Origin: Exophiala sp. HKRS030
Lineage: Eukaryota; Ascomycota; Eurotiomycetes; Chaetothyriales; Herpotrichiellaceae
Direction of reading: 5' to 3'
Length of the DNA stretch: 64,000 nucleotides
NCBI GenBank assembly: GCA_023897205.1
Contig: JAHWDD010000007.1
Coordinates: forward strand, 2,418,001 to 2,482,000
Within the stretch, counting starts at the first letter, position 1. Each line of letters starts with the position of its first letter. Position numbers and translations under genes: made by a program. The notes beneath the pieces are model-generated. The model did no database searches. It was not told where the DNA came from and worked only from the letters and a program-made list of their open reading frames with translations. Below are positions 1 through 11,374 of the stretch, piece by piece.

Positions 1-800
1 TAGGCCGTTGGCGGCGGCGATCAATTGAGCTGGAGCTGGAGCAGAGGCAGAGGCGGGAGCAGGAGCCGGAACGTCTTCACCGTGGGTGCTCTGCGGAGCA
101 GACGTCGTCTCAAGGCTTTCGTCCCCATCACCAGGCCGCTGCGGACACATGGCGAAGGCGCAGAAGTTGAGGGCATTGACAGCCAGAGAATGGAGTAGCC
201 ATGGCTGAGCGACAGCCGCAGTGTCGGCGGCTTCGCCATTGTTCTCCTTGCCACTCCTCCCGCCGCTCCCGTCCCTGTCCGACGGCAGTGTCGTGCTCAG
301 CCGCGCATAGTCATCTGCGCGCAGCTGCCAGACGCGCAGTGCGTGGTCTCTTCCGTGCCTGCACCAGATAAGGAGGTCAGAGATCTTATTGAACCAAAAG
401 TTGAAACAAACGGCCAATTATCGCTGGACAAGAGGGCCATGTGAGGGCCAGATGGACAGAGAGCATCCACGCTCATGTTTAGTCCAACAACGAGATGCAC
501 GAGAGGGACACGACATAGGAGAATGACATCAAAGATTGAAACGTACGTAACAAGTCTCTCACCCGTCCAATCCCTGATCTGCATAACCCCAGCGCCAGCG
601 CCAGCACCAACACCACCATCAACACCCGGATGCGCACTCCACACGGCAACAGGGCGCTTCGAGGACAAATTCCACACGACGACCCAGCCATCACTGTCGC
701 CCGAAGCGAGCAGCGTGTTTGCCGCGAAGAAGTGCAGTGCGTGGATCGCCGCCGTGTGCCCGCGCAGCACGTATTTCGGCTGTGGCGGCTTGTCGGCCAT
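1..800 (-). CDS. ASA1: ASTRA-associated protein 1 (WD40 protein), 3' end beyond window
   Basis: WD40-repeat subunit of the ASTRA chromatin/PIKK-assembly complex. Exon 1 runs from the ATG at 800 to 547, exon 2 from 358 through position 1; the intron 546-359 has GTACGT at its donor and TGCAG at its acceptor. The start encodes MADKPPQPKYVLRGHTAAIH, followed by a WD blade with LLASGDSDGWVVVWNL, which is the usual Asa1 N-terminus. The splice joins RLVT to HGRDHALRVWQL, the second blade. A long Ala/Pro/Gly-rich insert follows in exon 2 (encoded around 1-130), typical of low-conserved loops. The rest of the beta-propeller lies outside the window. Family assignment is from recognised sequence pattern; the complex membership is family knowledge. 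Confidence 0.88.
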
Positions 801-1392
801 TTTCTTTCTATCTGGAATCAGTAAATTTGGTCGTTGCGATATGAGTTACTTTTTTCTGGTGGAACAGATCCGTTGGCACTGCTGGGAAGAGAGCAAACCT
901 ATCGTGCTAATTTATTCCATGAGGAGGCGGGTCTGGGCTGTGTGGTAGATGTGAAGGCGAGACTCGAGTTTGGGGGAGCCTGCATGCATGTCCACTGTCC
1001 AGGCTGGTCGGTCAGATCGTGGCGCAAGTGTTGTGGTATAGCACAGGACTGCATGTTCGATTTGCTGCAGATTCGGTGCTTCGCGGCATGGCCTTCAGTT
1101 AACAAGTTGCTTTTCTTGTTGTGGAAAGACAATCGGAAATTATAGAACCGGATGTTGATGGTGGATGGTGGATGTGGATTTGGAATCGGATAATCTAAAT
1201 GTCCATTCCTTTAGGTAGAATCTTACCTACTTGCACGCGCATTCCCTACATGCCACTAACGGGGTATTTTTCCCCAGGAAAATATATTATACAAAAACTA
1301 AAATCCTAATCGATAAATATTAAAAATACTTAGTAACCAAGGACAAGAATAAATGTCGAGAGTCAAGACGGTTTCCCAATCCACCAAAAAAA
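801..1392. other. Spacer upstream of ASA1
   Basis: Contains the ASA1 promoter side and A+T-rich sequence around 1260-1340. No open frame here looks protein-like. Confidence 0.5.
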
Positions 1393-1489
1393 TGCCCGCT
1401 ACAGGATTCGAACCTGTGATCTTGTCATGCCGATTTTTGTTTGTTTGGAAATATACGAGTGACACGCCTTACCCCTGGGCCAAGCGGGC
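1393..1489 (-). tRNA. tRNA-Thr (anticodon CGU) with 25-nt intron
   Basis: On the minus strand the acceptor stem GCCCGCT (1489-1483) pairs perfectly with AGCGGGC (1400-1394), with A as discriminator at 1393. The D arm, a perfect anticodon stem TGTCA/TGACA and a perfect T stem ACAGG/CCTGT around the TTCGAAT loop are all present. The loop reads CT-CGT-A before the interruption, so the anticodon is CGU, reading ACG codons. The intron is 1453-1429, inserted one base 3' of the anticodon as usual for nuclear tRNAs. Its removal needs the tRNA splicing endonuclease, one catalytic subunit of which (SEN34) is encoded at 13192-14187. Confidence 0.93.
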
Positions 1490-4400
1490 CGAAATCATCA
1501 ATTTTGTGACGTCAAATCAGACCAATTTTTCTCGAGGTAGTAATATGTTTTATAAGTATTTTTAGCACCGGTCTTGCGATTTGTCGGCCTCTTTGACGGG
1601 CTTTCCGTCAAGTGGTCTTGAACATCCACGTGAACATCCAAAATTGAGAGATGGCAATTGATATATCCTATACCAGATCACTTCAAGGGTAATAAATAGT
1701 ATTCATCTATATCTCAAGTAGCAGAAAAGAGACATTACCCCCATGTCTTAGACTGGTCGGATAGTCATACAAAATATCCGGCAGAGTCCTCGGGAGTTCT
1801 ACATAGACTACAATGACCACCCAGAAATGAAGCATCATTGTTGGGCAAAGCCGGTAGCACATCACCCCCTTGAATGTCGCCAACAAGACCTGGCTCGCAC
1901 AGTGAAACTCCTGGGGAAAAGTCGAGTTAACGGTTCCCTCGTCAGGTTTAGCACAGTAGAGCGAGGACTGGGATATCAACGCAAATCCTGTATCAAGTGA
2001 GTTTGTCTTCTGCATGGATTAGGGCATTTGCCCATCATCCGGCAAACGCATGTCCAATGGTCCAAGGGCTTTCTTGAAGGTGACGGGAATCTTAGTGTAT
2101 GTCTCAATAATGGACACAATCAATGTTCCATGACGCATTATTAAGGCGGGTTTGCCATCAGATAGAGAAAGCCTTGTGTTAGCTGTATGAATTTGAAGAT
2201 GAATATGCTTTCTTCTGAACTGCAATCCAACAGGATCATTCTCGCTTGGTTTCTGGGAGAGCAAGGGCAGTATTCTCCCCAGTGCATTGATTCCGACTTG
2301 GTCATTAAGTTCCGAAAGTTACCCTCGGTTCATTTCCGAAACCGTTGACGCAGTAGTGGGTCTACAGTTTGTTCAAAGAAAAGTTTCACTGAATGAGGTA
2401 GCTGCCTAACTTATGGCCATGCCCATCAGCCCGAGATGCGTGACTTGAGAAGCCACACAGGTCTTGTGTTGGAATAAGCCGCACTCGACGCCAACTTGGT
2501 CAGCTCGCCCCTGTTTTGTAGCGATGCCGCTGGACATTCGAGACGCCTCGACAGGTTATTGTGATTGCTGGTCGTGCATTTGGTGACCTGTCGAACGCTA
2601 TGGCAAGTCAGCGAACCTTTTGACGGTGTCACTGCAGAGTGAACTTAACCTCAACACGCCATTGCCAGCTGGAAACTCTCGATCACTGATTGTGGAGATG
2701 CATTGCACTCAAATGCGAACAGTCTTTCCGGTAGCTTCGTTGCCATCCGTAACAATGTTTACTACAAGTTGAGGATCAGCATGACCTAGTTCTCGGAGAT
2801 GGTGAGCGAAGCTTGGTGAGGCCAGCCAACAAGGTGGTTAAGGCTGTTTACTGTAAATGCTCGAGGTGAATGCTCGAAGTTCATAAGTTGGTCTGAGGGA
2901 GTGTGTCGTACACTTGGTCGTTCAGATCGCTGTGATTCTGGGGCGCCTGTAGAACCGGAGCGATGTATCCGGCGCATGATATTTCTAGATGTGGACAAAC
3001 ATGATGCCCAAGCTGAACAAGTCGAAAGGAGGAAGGTTATGGTCTAGGACTGAGTGACAGAGATACTAGTCTCTAGGCAAGATCGACGGCGGTGGCGAAA
3101 CGTTTCATTTTTGGGCTGAAGATACGCGTCCTTTCCAAGGCCTGAGGGTAGGGGAATTGTATGACAGTGGATGACATTGAGATTAGCATGGAACAGTATG
3201 CGCCTACCGAGAGCCGACACAGGAAATTTACCTACGAAGTTTCGACAACGCGATGCTTCTCCACCCACAGATGAGAGCCGCTCGTAGGATGGGAAAAACT
3301 TGGAATCGTATTGTGGTGGAAAGTGCACCTGAGGTGGAAAGTCTGAGCACCACGGAAGGTGCGGCTCGGCCAGTAGATGCCTCCACGGAGCGTGACAACC
3401 TCGTCCGTAGTTAAATCCGCACGGTTTTACTTTGACCCGTTGGTGAAATTGAGTATCCTCTATTCTTGAGTTCCTCGATGCAGTTTGCTGAACTTGGGAT
3501 GATGTTTGTGGAGGAGTGACTTTGTGGTATGGTATCTACTACCGAATACCCCGGTCATAGTGACATAAACGGCGGGCGAGGATGGAGTCAAATCAAGTAA
3601 GAATAGGCTAGGACTTTCGGCATGGGGATACGGGTATGGGAACTATCGAATAGCGGTCTCTACGCCACCGACACACTCGCGAACACTGCCGAGACAATTG
3701 ATATAGGAGTATTATTTGTTTGAGGACGGTCCTCAAAATACTGTTACGGGCAACAGACAGAAAAACCTCATTGGCTATGTCTTCAAAATCATTCAGTGAA
3801 GACTGCAGGGACTAGTTATAATAGTGCGTTTTGTGACCTGGCCGGTCGTGCTGAATGATCAGACGGTGTGTTGTCAATTGAGACAATTCAACCAGAAGTT
3901 TCACTCACATTAGGTATAGGATAGAGTCCGACTGGAAAATTTGTGAATGTCCAACACGAGATTGGATAAGAGAATCAACGCTGCATGTAGAAATGTGTGC
4001 CAATCACAATTGATTGCGGGAGAGGGAATCAAACGTCATGGATTAGGGTTGACCGTAGCGACAAGGTTCGAAGACGAATGTTTGTGGTACCTGTGGTGTT
4101 TGCGTTATCTCCAAAGGTTCGGCTTCAGCTGATGGTCCTAAATGCCGACAAGGCTTCATCGCTGAGTGATTATTGTTTCGAAGGATGAAACATGGCAACT
4201 GCACAAGGCGATTCGCTGAAACAATTACGCAGATGAGACACACAGAGGGGACTAAGGAGCATCGTTCAAAAGCTGGGCTTCACGACAACGGGCAGGGGTA
4301 CGATGCGAAATCTGCAGTTGGCAATGTATCAGAAATTGGGTCGATGAGGTGGTGAGCCAGGGTAGTGGCCTGTGCGGCCCCCAATTGCTGTCGGCTATTG

Positions 4401-4828
4401 TATTTTAGAGCAAAGCCACATCGCTCGCATCGTGAAAATACACGTGGGTGGTGGGTGACCACGTTTGACAGGTTGATGAAAGCGGTATGAAGTGGTGGTT
4501 CATGTGTGGAAAAGAAGCGAGAAAGCAGAAATACGGTAACTAGTACGTGCAGGATTCTGCAGACATTTCCGTCATTAACGGACGTCCCGAGCCCAGGGCA
4601 GGTCTGGGATGGTCCCAAAGAATGGATGACATGTGCTTAAGTGACGACCGAAAAGGGAGGAGGAGCATGGACGAGGTCTAGATGTCGCCCAAAGGGGAAT
4701 CTCGTATCGTGCGTCGGCGGGCGCCGTCCAAGTTGGTCATACATCCATAGGCCACAGGGCCGGACAAGGCCAGTGCCACTTTTACCGTTGTTCCGGGTCA
4801 CCAAGCTCCAGAGATAGTGGGCAGTCGA

Positions 4829-4860
4829 GATTCGGGATTCGGGATTCGGGACTCGGGATT
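4829..4860. repeat. Heptamer tandem repeat (GATTCGG)
   Basis: About four and a half copies of a 7-nt unit, one with a T-to-C change. Confidence 0.8.
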
Positions 4861-6266
4861 GAGTGGGAGTTGGTGGTGACCTTGGGTGCAGGTCGTATAG
4901 ATGCAGCACAGTGGGCTGAGAAAAGGTAGTTCGGAAGATGCTTCGTGAGGTGCAAGGAGGTTCGCCAGAGGGTGACTGGTGAGTAGTGAGTGAGGTTGTG
5001 AATCAATCAAGGACTAGGATGAAAGAGGTACCAGCAATAGCAAGCAAAGCAAGCAAGCGATGCGAGGGGGACAATGATTCGAGGCTCAGGTCAGTAAGTT
5101 TGCCACAGGGCAGAAAGGAAGAGGAAGGCTGCGTTTTCGACATGGGGCTAGAAGGTCAATAGCAGGAGGTCGACCGGGGGGTTAGGAGCTCGATGGAGTG
5201 GCTGTAGGCAACGAGGTGAGTAGTGGATGGTGGTGGCATCCCAAACAAGCGACGCCCAGATGGTGGCTAGTATGAATCGAGAGTGTAGGGCGGGGATGAT
5301 GAAATCAAGATGAAATCAAGATGGACATGATGGACAAGATGGAGCGATTGACAGTCTGGATTTCCTGATCCGAGCGGAAGAAAATCCAGAAGGGTAAGGG
5401 TGCATGCAAACGTCAATCAGAACGAAATACAAATCATTCCAATAATTCTCATGACTGCCAGGTGACTCTTGAGCGACATGTTTGTCTTTAGTGCGTCCAG
5501 GCTTGGCACTGGACCAATCAGGGCGGGATCAACGCAACACCTGGCAAGACCTGGTGGGTGAAATTTCTTCTGGAGAAGGAACTCGGGCACGCTCGGGCAA
5601 GGAAGGTACGACGGACGGTCCTGGTCATGTTGATCCCTGATCCCAAGTCTCCAGCATTCATCAGAATCCCAGTTGGTCGATGTATCAGTGGGCTGGGATT
5701 GGGATTGGAATTGGAATTGGCGACTCGACTATATCATTTGACGCCTGGCAACAGCTGGACTGGAACTTGACCATGGTATGGTGGACAGTATCAAGCTGAA
5801 GGTCGATGGTGGCCCTTGACCTCGAGCGAATGGCATCAGAGTCTGGCATGGAAAGCCACAAGAAGTTACCTAAGGGTACTAACTAGGTATGAACTAGGTG
5901 TGAACTAGGTATGGACTGGGGATAATATGACGCCTACTCGGGAGCGCTGGGGAGGCCATTGGGGTAAAGATCGTCTGGCCAAGGACCAAAAATAATCATG
6001 AATACCTGGCACGACCTGGGTAAGTGAGGAAAGTACCAGTTATGTACCTGAGCAATGCCTGGCAAAGCCCCCTGGGCTCCTGGACCACCAACCAGCTCCA
6101 GCTGCAGCTGTTGCTGTTGCTGTTACTGTTGTGTCTTAGGTGGCACCCCGTAGGTAACCCCATAGGTACCCAAGCGTACCTACGGGCTAACTACCCAGTA
6201 ACCCAGTAACCCAGTTGGCAAGTTGAGGCTGTTGGTGGATCGCTCGTCTTGGATGCCGTGGACTCC

Positions 6267-6302
6267 GTAGGCTGTAGGCTGCAGGCTGCAGGCTGCAGGC
6301 TG
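6267..6302. repeat. Heptamer tandem repeat (GCAGGCT)
   Basis: Five copies of a 7-nt unit, the first two with T in place of C at the second base. A CTGTTG-type trinucleotide run lies nearby at 6107-6132. Confidence 0.8.
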
Positions 6303-7391
6303 TCACTGGCCCTGTCACTTTACGCTTTACCCAGGCTCTCGGTCGCAAGGCCAAGCTGAGGATGGTTAGCTCCCTCGATTAGAAGTCTGGCACCTCGGTC
6401 GTCGCCTGAATATCCCTGCTAGGAGCTCGGCGAGCAGTGAGAAATCTGCTGCCCTCAGCCTGCCCTGGGGTTCGACGTCGACAGATCCCTGCATGGAGGC
6501 GTGGGAGCCTACTTGGACCTACTTGGACCTTCTGGGACCTGCTGGGGCCTCCGGGGTCCTGCAGGCTTTGGCGAGTACCGCTTCAAACTGCCACCCGATC
6601 TCCGAGGCAGAGGCAAGCCCTGATGCTTTGGTCTTTACTGTACTCCGTAGTTAGTAGTTACCCGCCGTGGTAAGTACCAGGTTGTTAGTCTAAGACAAGA
6701 ATGGAGGGATCTTCTCGAGTCTGAGGTATAGCTTCTGAACCTGACATCTGGTGCTAACCCGGTGCTATGACATGCAAGCTGAGCATCTGGCTCCCCAAAG
6801 ACTCTGGAGCTGCAAAAGCCAATCTACGGATCGGCCAGCAGAATTCAAATCCATCCTTGCCGTTGAAGTCTATTAAATTTGGATCCCAGGACCAGGAACC
6901 TATGGATCCTTCTCCGTACGCCGCACGCCGTACACTGTCCACTGTCCTCTGTCCACCACAATCACGAACACACTGACAACGACAGTCCATCGGTCGGTCC
7001 ATCGACTCCATCCTGGTCACTTCCTGATCCATCGTCCTCACAGTCTGAGCCTGGGCCCTTTTTTCCACCTCGTCTTTTCTTTCATTAATTCCCCATATCC
7101 GCCGACTCGAGTTTCCCTCGTAGACTTGCAGACTCCCAGCTTCAACATCTACTCTGGAAACTTACACCACTCGCTTTCTCGACGACATTGTTTACTCTCT
7201 CACATACATACCTACCTAATACCTCACCGTCTAGATCGACAGCGTCGCGCAGTCTACAAGAGGTACGTCTAACTAATCTCCTTCCGCCCCTATGAATGCG
7301 ATTGTTGTTCTTTTCGCGGGGCTGTTGATTTGCTGGGTTGACATCGACATGGTGTCATGTTGTTGGTGTTGGTGTTGGTGATGGTTACAGT

Positions 7392-7421
7392 GACGGCGAC
7401 GGCGACGGCGACGGCGACGGC
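7392..7421. repeat. Hexamer tandem repeat (GACGGC)5
   Basis: Five perfect copies, flanked by GGTGTTG-type runs on both sides. It generates several spurious open frames on both strands. Confidence 0.9.
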
Positions 7422-7605
7422 AAAGGTGGTGTTGGTGTTGGTGGGCGTTGCGATATATGCAATGCCAATGCAGGCAGGCACTTGCAGGTACTTGGGGAAA
7501 GAACGCCCGATGCCCGCGTCCTCGCAGTACCTGCCGCCGGTGCCCACCCAGTGCCACCCTCACCCGTACCAACCAACGCCGGCATGCTGCACACAAACAC
7601 ACAAC

Positions 7606-7638
7606 CCATCCCAACCATCCCATCCCATCCCATCCCAT
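7606..7638. repeat. CCATC pentamer tandem repeat
   Basis: Six or so copies of CATCC/CCATC, inside the proposed leader intron. Confidence 0.8.
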
Positions 7639-8040
7639 ACACATCCCCTCCCTTTCAATAATCTTGTCGCAAGTTGACCCCTGGACTTGCAACAGAACGT
7701 CGCTTGGTACAAGTCCTGTCTTACTTTTGCAAACCACGTTCCCCATTAATGTTGCCCGCAATTAATCCCGTTATGCCCTTTCGCTGGTTCTGCAGAATTT
7801 GACAGTTACTCCTGCAGCAGCTTCTAACTTGGAAACCCCAGATACTGCACTCGCCAACGAATAGACACACCACTTTGCTCAGATTGTGCAAAGAAACCTC
7901 GCCATCTTCTCCCACATTGGACAGGATAATTTCCCCCGCAACTTCGGAGACCTTTTGTTACATATTGGCCAACTTGGTCCTCTGTCGTCTGCTGTTTGCT
8001 GTTTGCTGTTTGCTCCATATTCACCGAACTTCTCTTTGGC

Positions 8041-8064
8041 ATGCAGACCATGAGCCTGCAGTAA
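8041..8064 (+). other. Short upstream ORF (7 codons) in the leader
   Basis: ATG CAG ACC ATG AGC CTG CAG TAA lies 311 nt before the main ATG at 8375, with a second in-frame ATG. In a regulator mRNA such a uORF could lower translation; this is an inference. Confidence 0.35.
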
Positions 8065-8374
8065 CGTCTTCAAGCTGGCGCATATTTTCGACTCAGCGTA
8101 CCAGCCCTTGGTGGCCCTCCCAAATACTACCCCGGCCATCACGCAACCCAGTCCGACCATCTATTCATCCAACTATCAGAATACCCAAACATCCAATTAT
8201 CAACAGCAATTCCAAAACTTCAAATCAAAAGACCCCACTCAAGGTCGCCTCGCCATTTTAACACCGCCCTACGCAGATGCTGATGCCGGTACCAACGACA
8301 ATACCACCATAGCTCCCGGGAACTCGAACAAATCGACTCCCACCTCTCAGAGTCAACAAAACAGTCCTTTGTCC

Positions 8375-10357
8375 ATGACTGAAGCCCAGCCCAGTGTCCA
8401 GGCCAAGTCGGATACTGCCCAAGCAGCCAAGCCGAAACGTGTTAGGACCGGATGTTTGACTTGCCGAGAACGACACTTGAAATGCGACGAAGCCCTGCCC
8501 AATTGCTTAAACTGCAAAAAATCCAATCGCAAGTGCAAACGCGGAGTGCGCTTGAATTTTATCGACATCCAATGCGAAAAGCCCCCTTACCTCTTACCAC
8601 CAACTCATGACTGGAATGTGGTTTTCCAGGATGATTCTCGGGACATCGCCTCCGAGTACAAAGGCGGCTTAGCCCTATACCCCGATCTCCCTGCTGCAGA
8701 GCCAGACCTTAAACGACCGAGGCTAGATTCCACTGGACTGACCTATGACTATAGTCAAATCGCCGCTCCCGTCTTATCCCATTCACAGCTTCCTGGCCCA
8801 TCGTCTTATTCCAACTCGTACCCTGATCAATACGCAAACAGCGGCGGCCAAGGCTACGAGGGCAATTCCAACAACTTGTCTGCTTATACCGAACCGCCAC
8901 AAGCAGTACGGCAACCTTATGAACAATCCATGCTGGTACCCGCCGATCAAGAACCACCCGCTTCCTGTCTGGAAGACCCGAATGAGGTGCTTTATATGCA
9001 AGTCTTTGTCGAAGAGGTCGCTTTGTGGATGGACAGTATGGACGCCGGGAAGCACTTTTCCCGCATCATCCCTTTTCAAGCATTGAGAGAGCCGATGCTG
9101 AAATATGCTTCACTCGCCTGTGGCGTTCGTCATTTGACCTTGGTCAACCCCATCTATCCCGAGGAACATGCGCTCAACTATTACAACTCTGCAACCCAGT
9201 TGTTGTTAAAGTCCTTGCAAAATCCTGACCGAGACAGCGTTTTATGCGCCACGACCGCCACCATCCTGAACGTCTATGAAGTCATGTCAGAGAAAGCCTT
9301 GCAAAGAATGAATCACATTGCTGGTGCCCGAGCATTGATCAAGGAATGCCGTTGGGATGCCACGGCGACTGGCATCGGCGGAGCTTGCTTCTGGTTGAAC
9401 GTAGGACTTGAGCTATTCAGTTGTTTACATTTCAACTGGGGAGTGGCTTGGGACCCGGATACATGGGGTATTGACATGACCATGAACCCACAACACATGA
9501 GCGGCAACGAAGACGAGTGGACCCACAAGATACTCTGGATTCTCTCCAAGATCACCAATTTCAGGTCAACCGCCCAGCCACGTTATCAAGAAAATGCCTC
9601 AGTACACGCCGAACAATTGCGATTACATCAGAGGCACCAGGTCTGGCTAGGCCTCAAACAATTTTGCGAAAGGTGGCATCGTTGTATTCCTCCAACCATG
9701 CATGCTCTGGCCTATGTTCAACCTTATGTCAACACAATGAAAAGTGCCTTCCCCGAAGTATGGCTGTTGAAACGAACCACAATTGTCGCACGTTTATTCT
9801 ACCACACGGCCATGGCATTGCTAGGGGCTATCCACCCACTGAGCAGTGGCCAACCTCAGACAGAAGCTGAAATGCAGGACATGAGACTTTACCACTCGAG
9901 GCAAATATGTGGCATTGTTGCGCACGTCAAAGATCGAGGGGTCGCATCCGCATCCATACGTTGTCTTGCGGTTGCTGGAGAGAATCTCTCTGATCGCCGG
10001 GAGCAAGAAGAGGTTCTAAAAATATTCGACCGCATAAAGAACGAAACGGGCTGGAGAGTTGCTTTTATCAATGACGACTTGAAGGAGAAATGGGGTTGGA
10101 ACACGAATGAATATGACACGAGATCTTCCATTTCGTCAACATACTATCCAACATCCACTTCTTCAGCACCGGCAGCACCGGCTCCCGCTGCAGCTCGACC
10201 CAAATTTCCTATTGGGATTGTCAATCCTCTGTACAAGAACGCGGACTTTTCAGCACAAAATCCGCCATACCAAGGCAACTATGTGCCTCCCACACCTGGA
10301 CATATCATGCACAGCACGACGAATATATATGGGTTCTCAGGCATGCCAGCCATCTGA
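8375..10357 (+). CDS. Zn(II)2Cys6 transcription factor, OefC-like
   Basis: Predicted 660-residue fungal regulator. The binuclear zinc cluster occupies residues 27-54 with spacing C-x2-C-x6-C-x6-C-x2-C-x6-C, preceded and followed by basic residues (PKRVRTGC, KCKRGVRLNF). The downstream half is the all-helical fungal-specific regulatory domain type, with a Ser/Pro/Ala-rich tail. The stretch RGVRLNFID right after the cluster is what I associate with the Aspergillus OefC group, linked to development when overexpressed; I hold that subfamily call loosely. The start at 8375 is the first ATG in frame and places the zinc cluster near the N-terminus, as usual. The same frame is open without ATG back to 8054, so an upstream coding exon is possible. 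No intron is needed within the model. It stands alone with a very long upstream spacer. Confidence 0.82.
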   Translation: MTEAQPSVQAKSDTAQAAKPKRVRTGCLTCRERHLKCDEALPNCLNCKKSNRKCKRGVRLNFIDIQCEKPPYLLPPTHDWNVVFQDDSRDIASEYKGGLALYPDLPAAEPDLKRPRLDSTGLTYDYSQIAAPVLSHSQLPGPSSYSNSYPDQYANSGGQGYEGNSNNLSAYTEPPQAVRQPYEQSMLVPADQEPPASCLEDPNEVLYMQVFVEEVALWMDSMDAGKHFSRIIPFQALREPMLKYASLACGVRHLTLVNPIYPEEHALNYYNSATQLLLKSLQNPDRDSVLCATTATILNVYEVMSEKALQRMNHIAGARALIKECRWDATATGIGGACFWLNVGLELFSCLHFNWGVAWDPDTWGIDMTMNPQHMSGNEDEWTHKILWILSKITNFRSTAQPRYQENASVHAEQLRLHQRHQVWLGLKQFCERWHRCIPPTMHALAYVQPYVNTMKSAFPEVWLLKRTTIVARLFYHTAMALLGAIHPLSSGQPQTEAEMQDMRLYHSRQICGIVAHVKDRGVASASIRCLAVAGENLSDRREQEEVLKIFDRIKNETGWRVAFINDDLKEKWGWNTNEYDTRSSISSTYYPTSTSSAPAAPAPAAARPKFPIGIVNPLYKNADFSAQNPPYQGNYVPPTPGHIMHSTTNIYGFSGMPAI

Positions 10358-11374
10358 TCGCCCAATTTCTTTCACAAACAACAAATTCTTCGACGGACCT
10401 CCAAAATTACATGTTAACACGAGTAGGATATCATGTTGACTAGGCGGATCAGATCATGATCTTTATTTATGCACGCGATTGGGAGATGTACAAAAGGGCC
10501 CGACAGTCCAGAAACGATATCAGCGATCACAAGTAATAACCGGAATGGCAGATTTCTCTGTGTCATGACCATAGTACCTCGTGCGTGCTTTTACCGCAGA
10601 GATAGAGCCTCTAGTAGGTTAATCAAGACACCAATTGAATGGTGGTTTCCTCTTTCATCATATGTCCTCGTGACTGTTGGCGTGTCAGTCGTGATTGGCT
10701 GTATGTAACTCAGTCTCCGTGGTGCTGTCCCTTATCATCATTGACATTCCTTGTATTAGTTGAAATAGTACAGCTGTAGAATCACATCCCCAGTAACCGA
10801 CTCGTTAGTAGGAGCCCTACGATCGCCGATGTGCACGCACGAGAATTTCGGTCAGGGGCAGGATCTTGTGACTTGTTCGTACCTCGTGCGACCGCCGTGA
10901 GCATCACAATATGGTAGATGGCTTCCAATTATTCATTGAGGCCCATCTAGTCATACATGAGATCTCTGAGGGGCATGCAGAGAGCTCTGTAGGTCCTCGG
11001 ACCAACTCCGGGCGTTCTACATATGTATCTTAGCCACGCCACGAACGCCTAGGTCAGGGCTCATCACACCAAACGCCGATAATGCCAAGACACTAAGTTA
11101 TGGCCGCCTCTACGCTGCGATACCCGCTGTGCTGCTCTATGCAGCGACCAAATGTACATTCTAGCCCACCACTACGTTCATACAAATCTTTGGCCAGCTT
11201 CGACCATTGTAGAGACGACCAGATCAGAAATTTGATCCCATCTGTTTCGACCTCTGTGCGGATAAATGTGATCCCGCCAGGACGATACACCTCAACAATG
11301 ATCAAATCTCACACGGTGAGTCCATGACGAAAGCCACCCAGCAGGTATCTTGAAACATTCATCCCTCATCGACC
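10358..11374. other. Spacer between the regulator and POP4
   Basis: Holds the 3' region of the regulator and the POP4 promoter. I see no gene in it. Confidence 0.5.

Larger units (their letters stand above)
1490..7100. other. 5.6-kb spacer with no supportable gene
   Basis: No open frame in this stretch shows a recognisable domain or a convincing exon chain. Short scraps on the minus strand look vaguely protein-like (1707-2264, hydrophobic; 2985-3060, kinase-like scrap, see findings). From about 4800 onward it holds many short direct repeats. It probably includes the large upstream regulatory region of the Zn2Cys6 regulator at 8375. Whether it also holds non-coding transcripts cannot be told from sequence. 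Confidence 0.5.
7263..7795 (+). other. Possible 5'-leader intron of the Zn2Cys6 regulator
   Basis: AG|GTACGT at 7261-7268 is a strong fungal donor and TTCTGCAG ends at 7795. The 533-nt interval contains the simple repeats at 7392 and 7606, as expected of non-coding sequence. The leader upstream (7080-7260) is C/T-rich, like a transcription start region. No transcript evidence is available, so this is an inference. Confidence 0.3.

Noticed and set aside
1353..1565. Plus-strand frame encoding PATGFEPVIL
   Set aside because: It is the antisense translation of the tRNA-Thr T arm, a well-known false protein signature.
7273..7765. Several overlapping frames on both strands
   Set aside because: They are translations of the GACGGC and CCATC repeats and surrounding low-complexity DNA.
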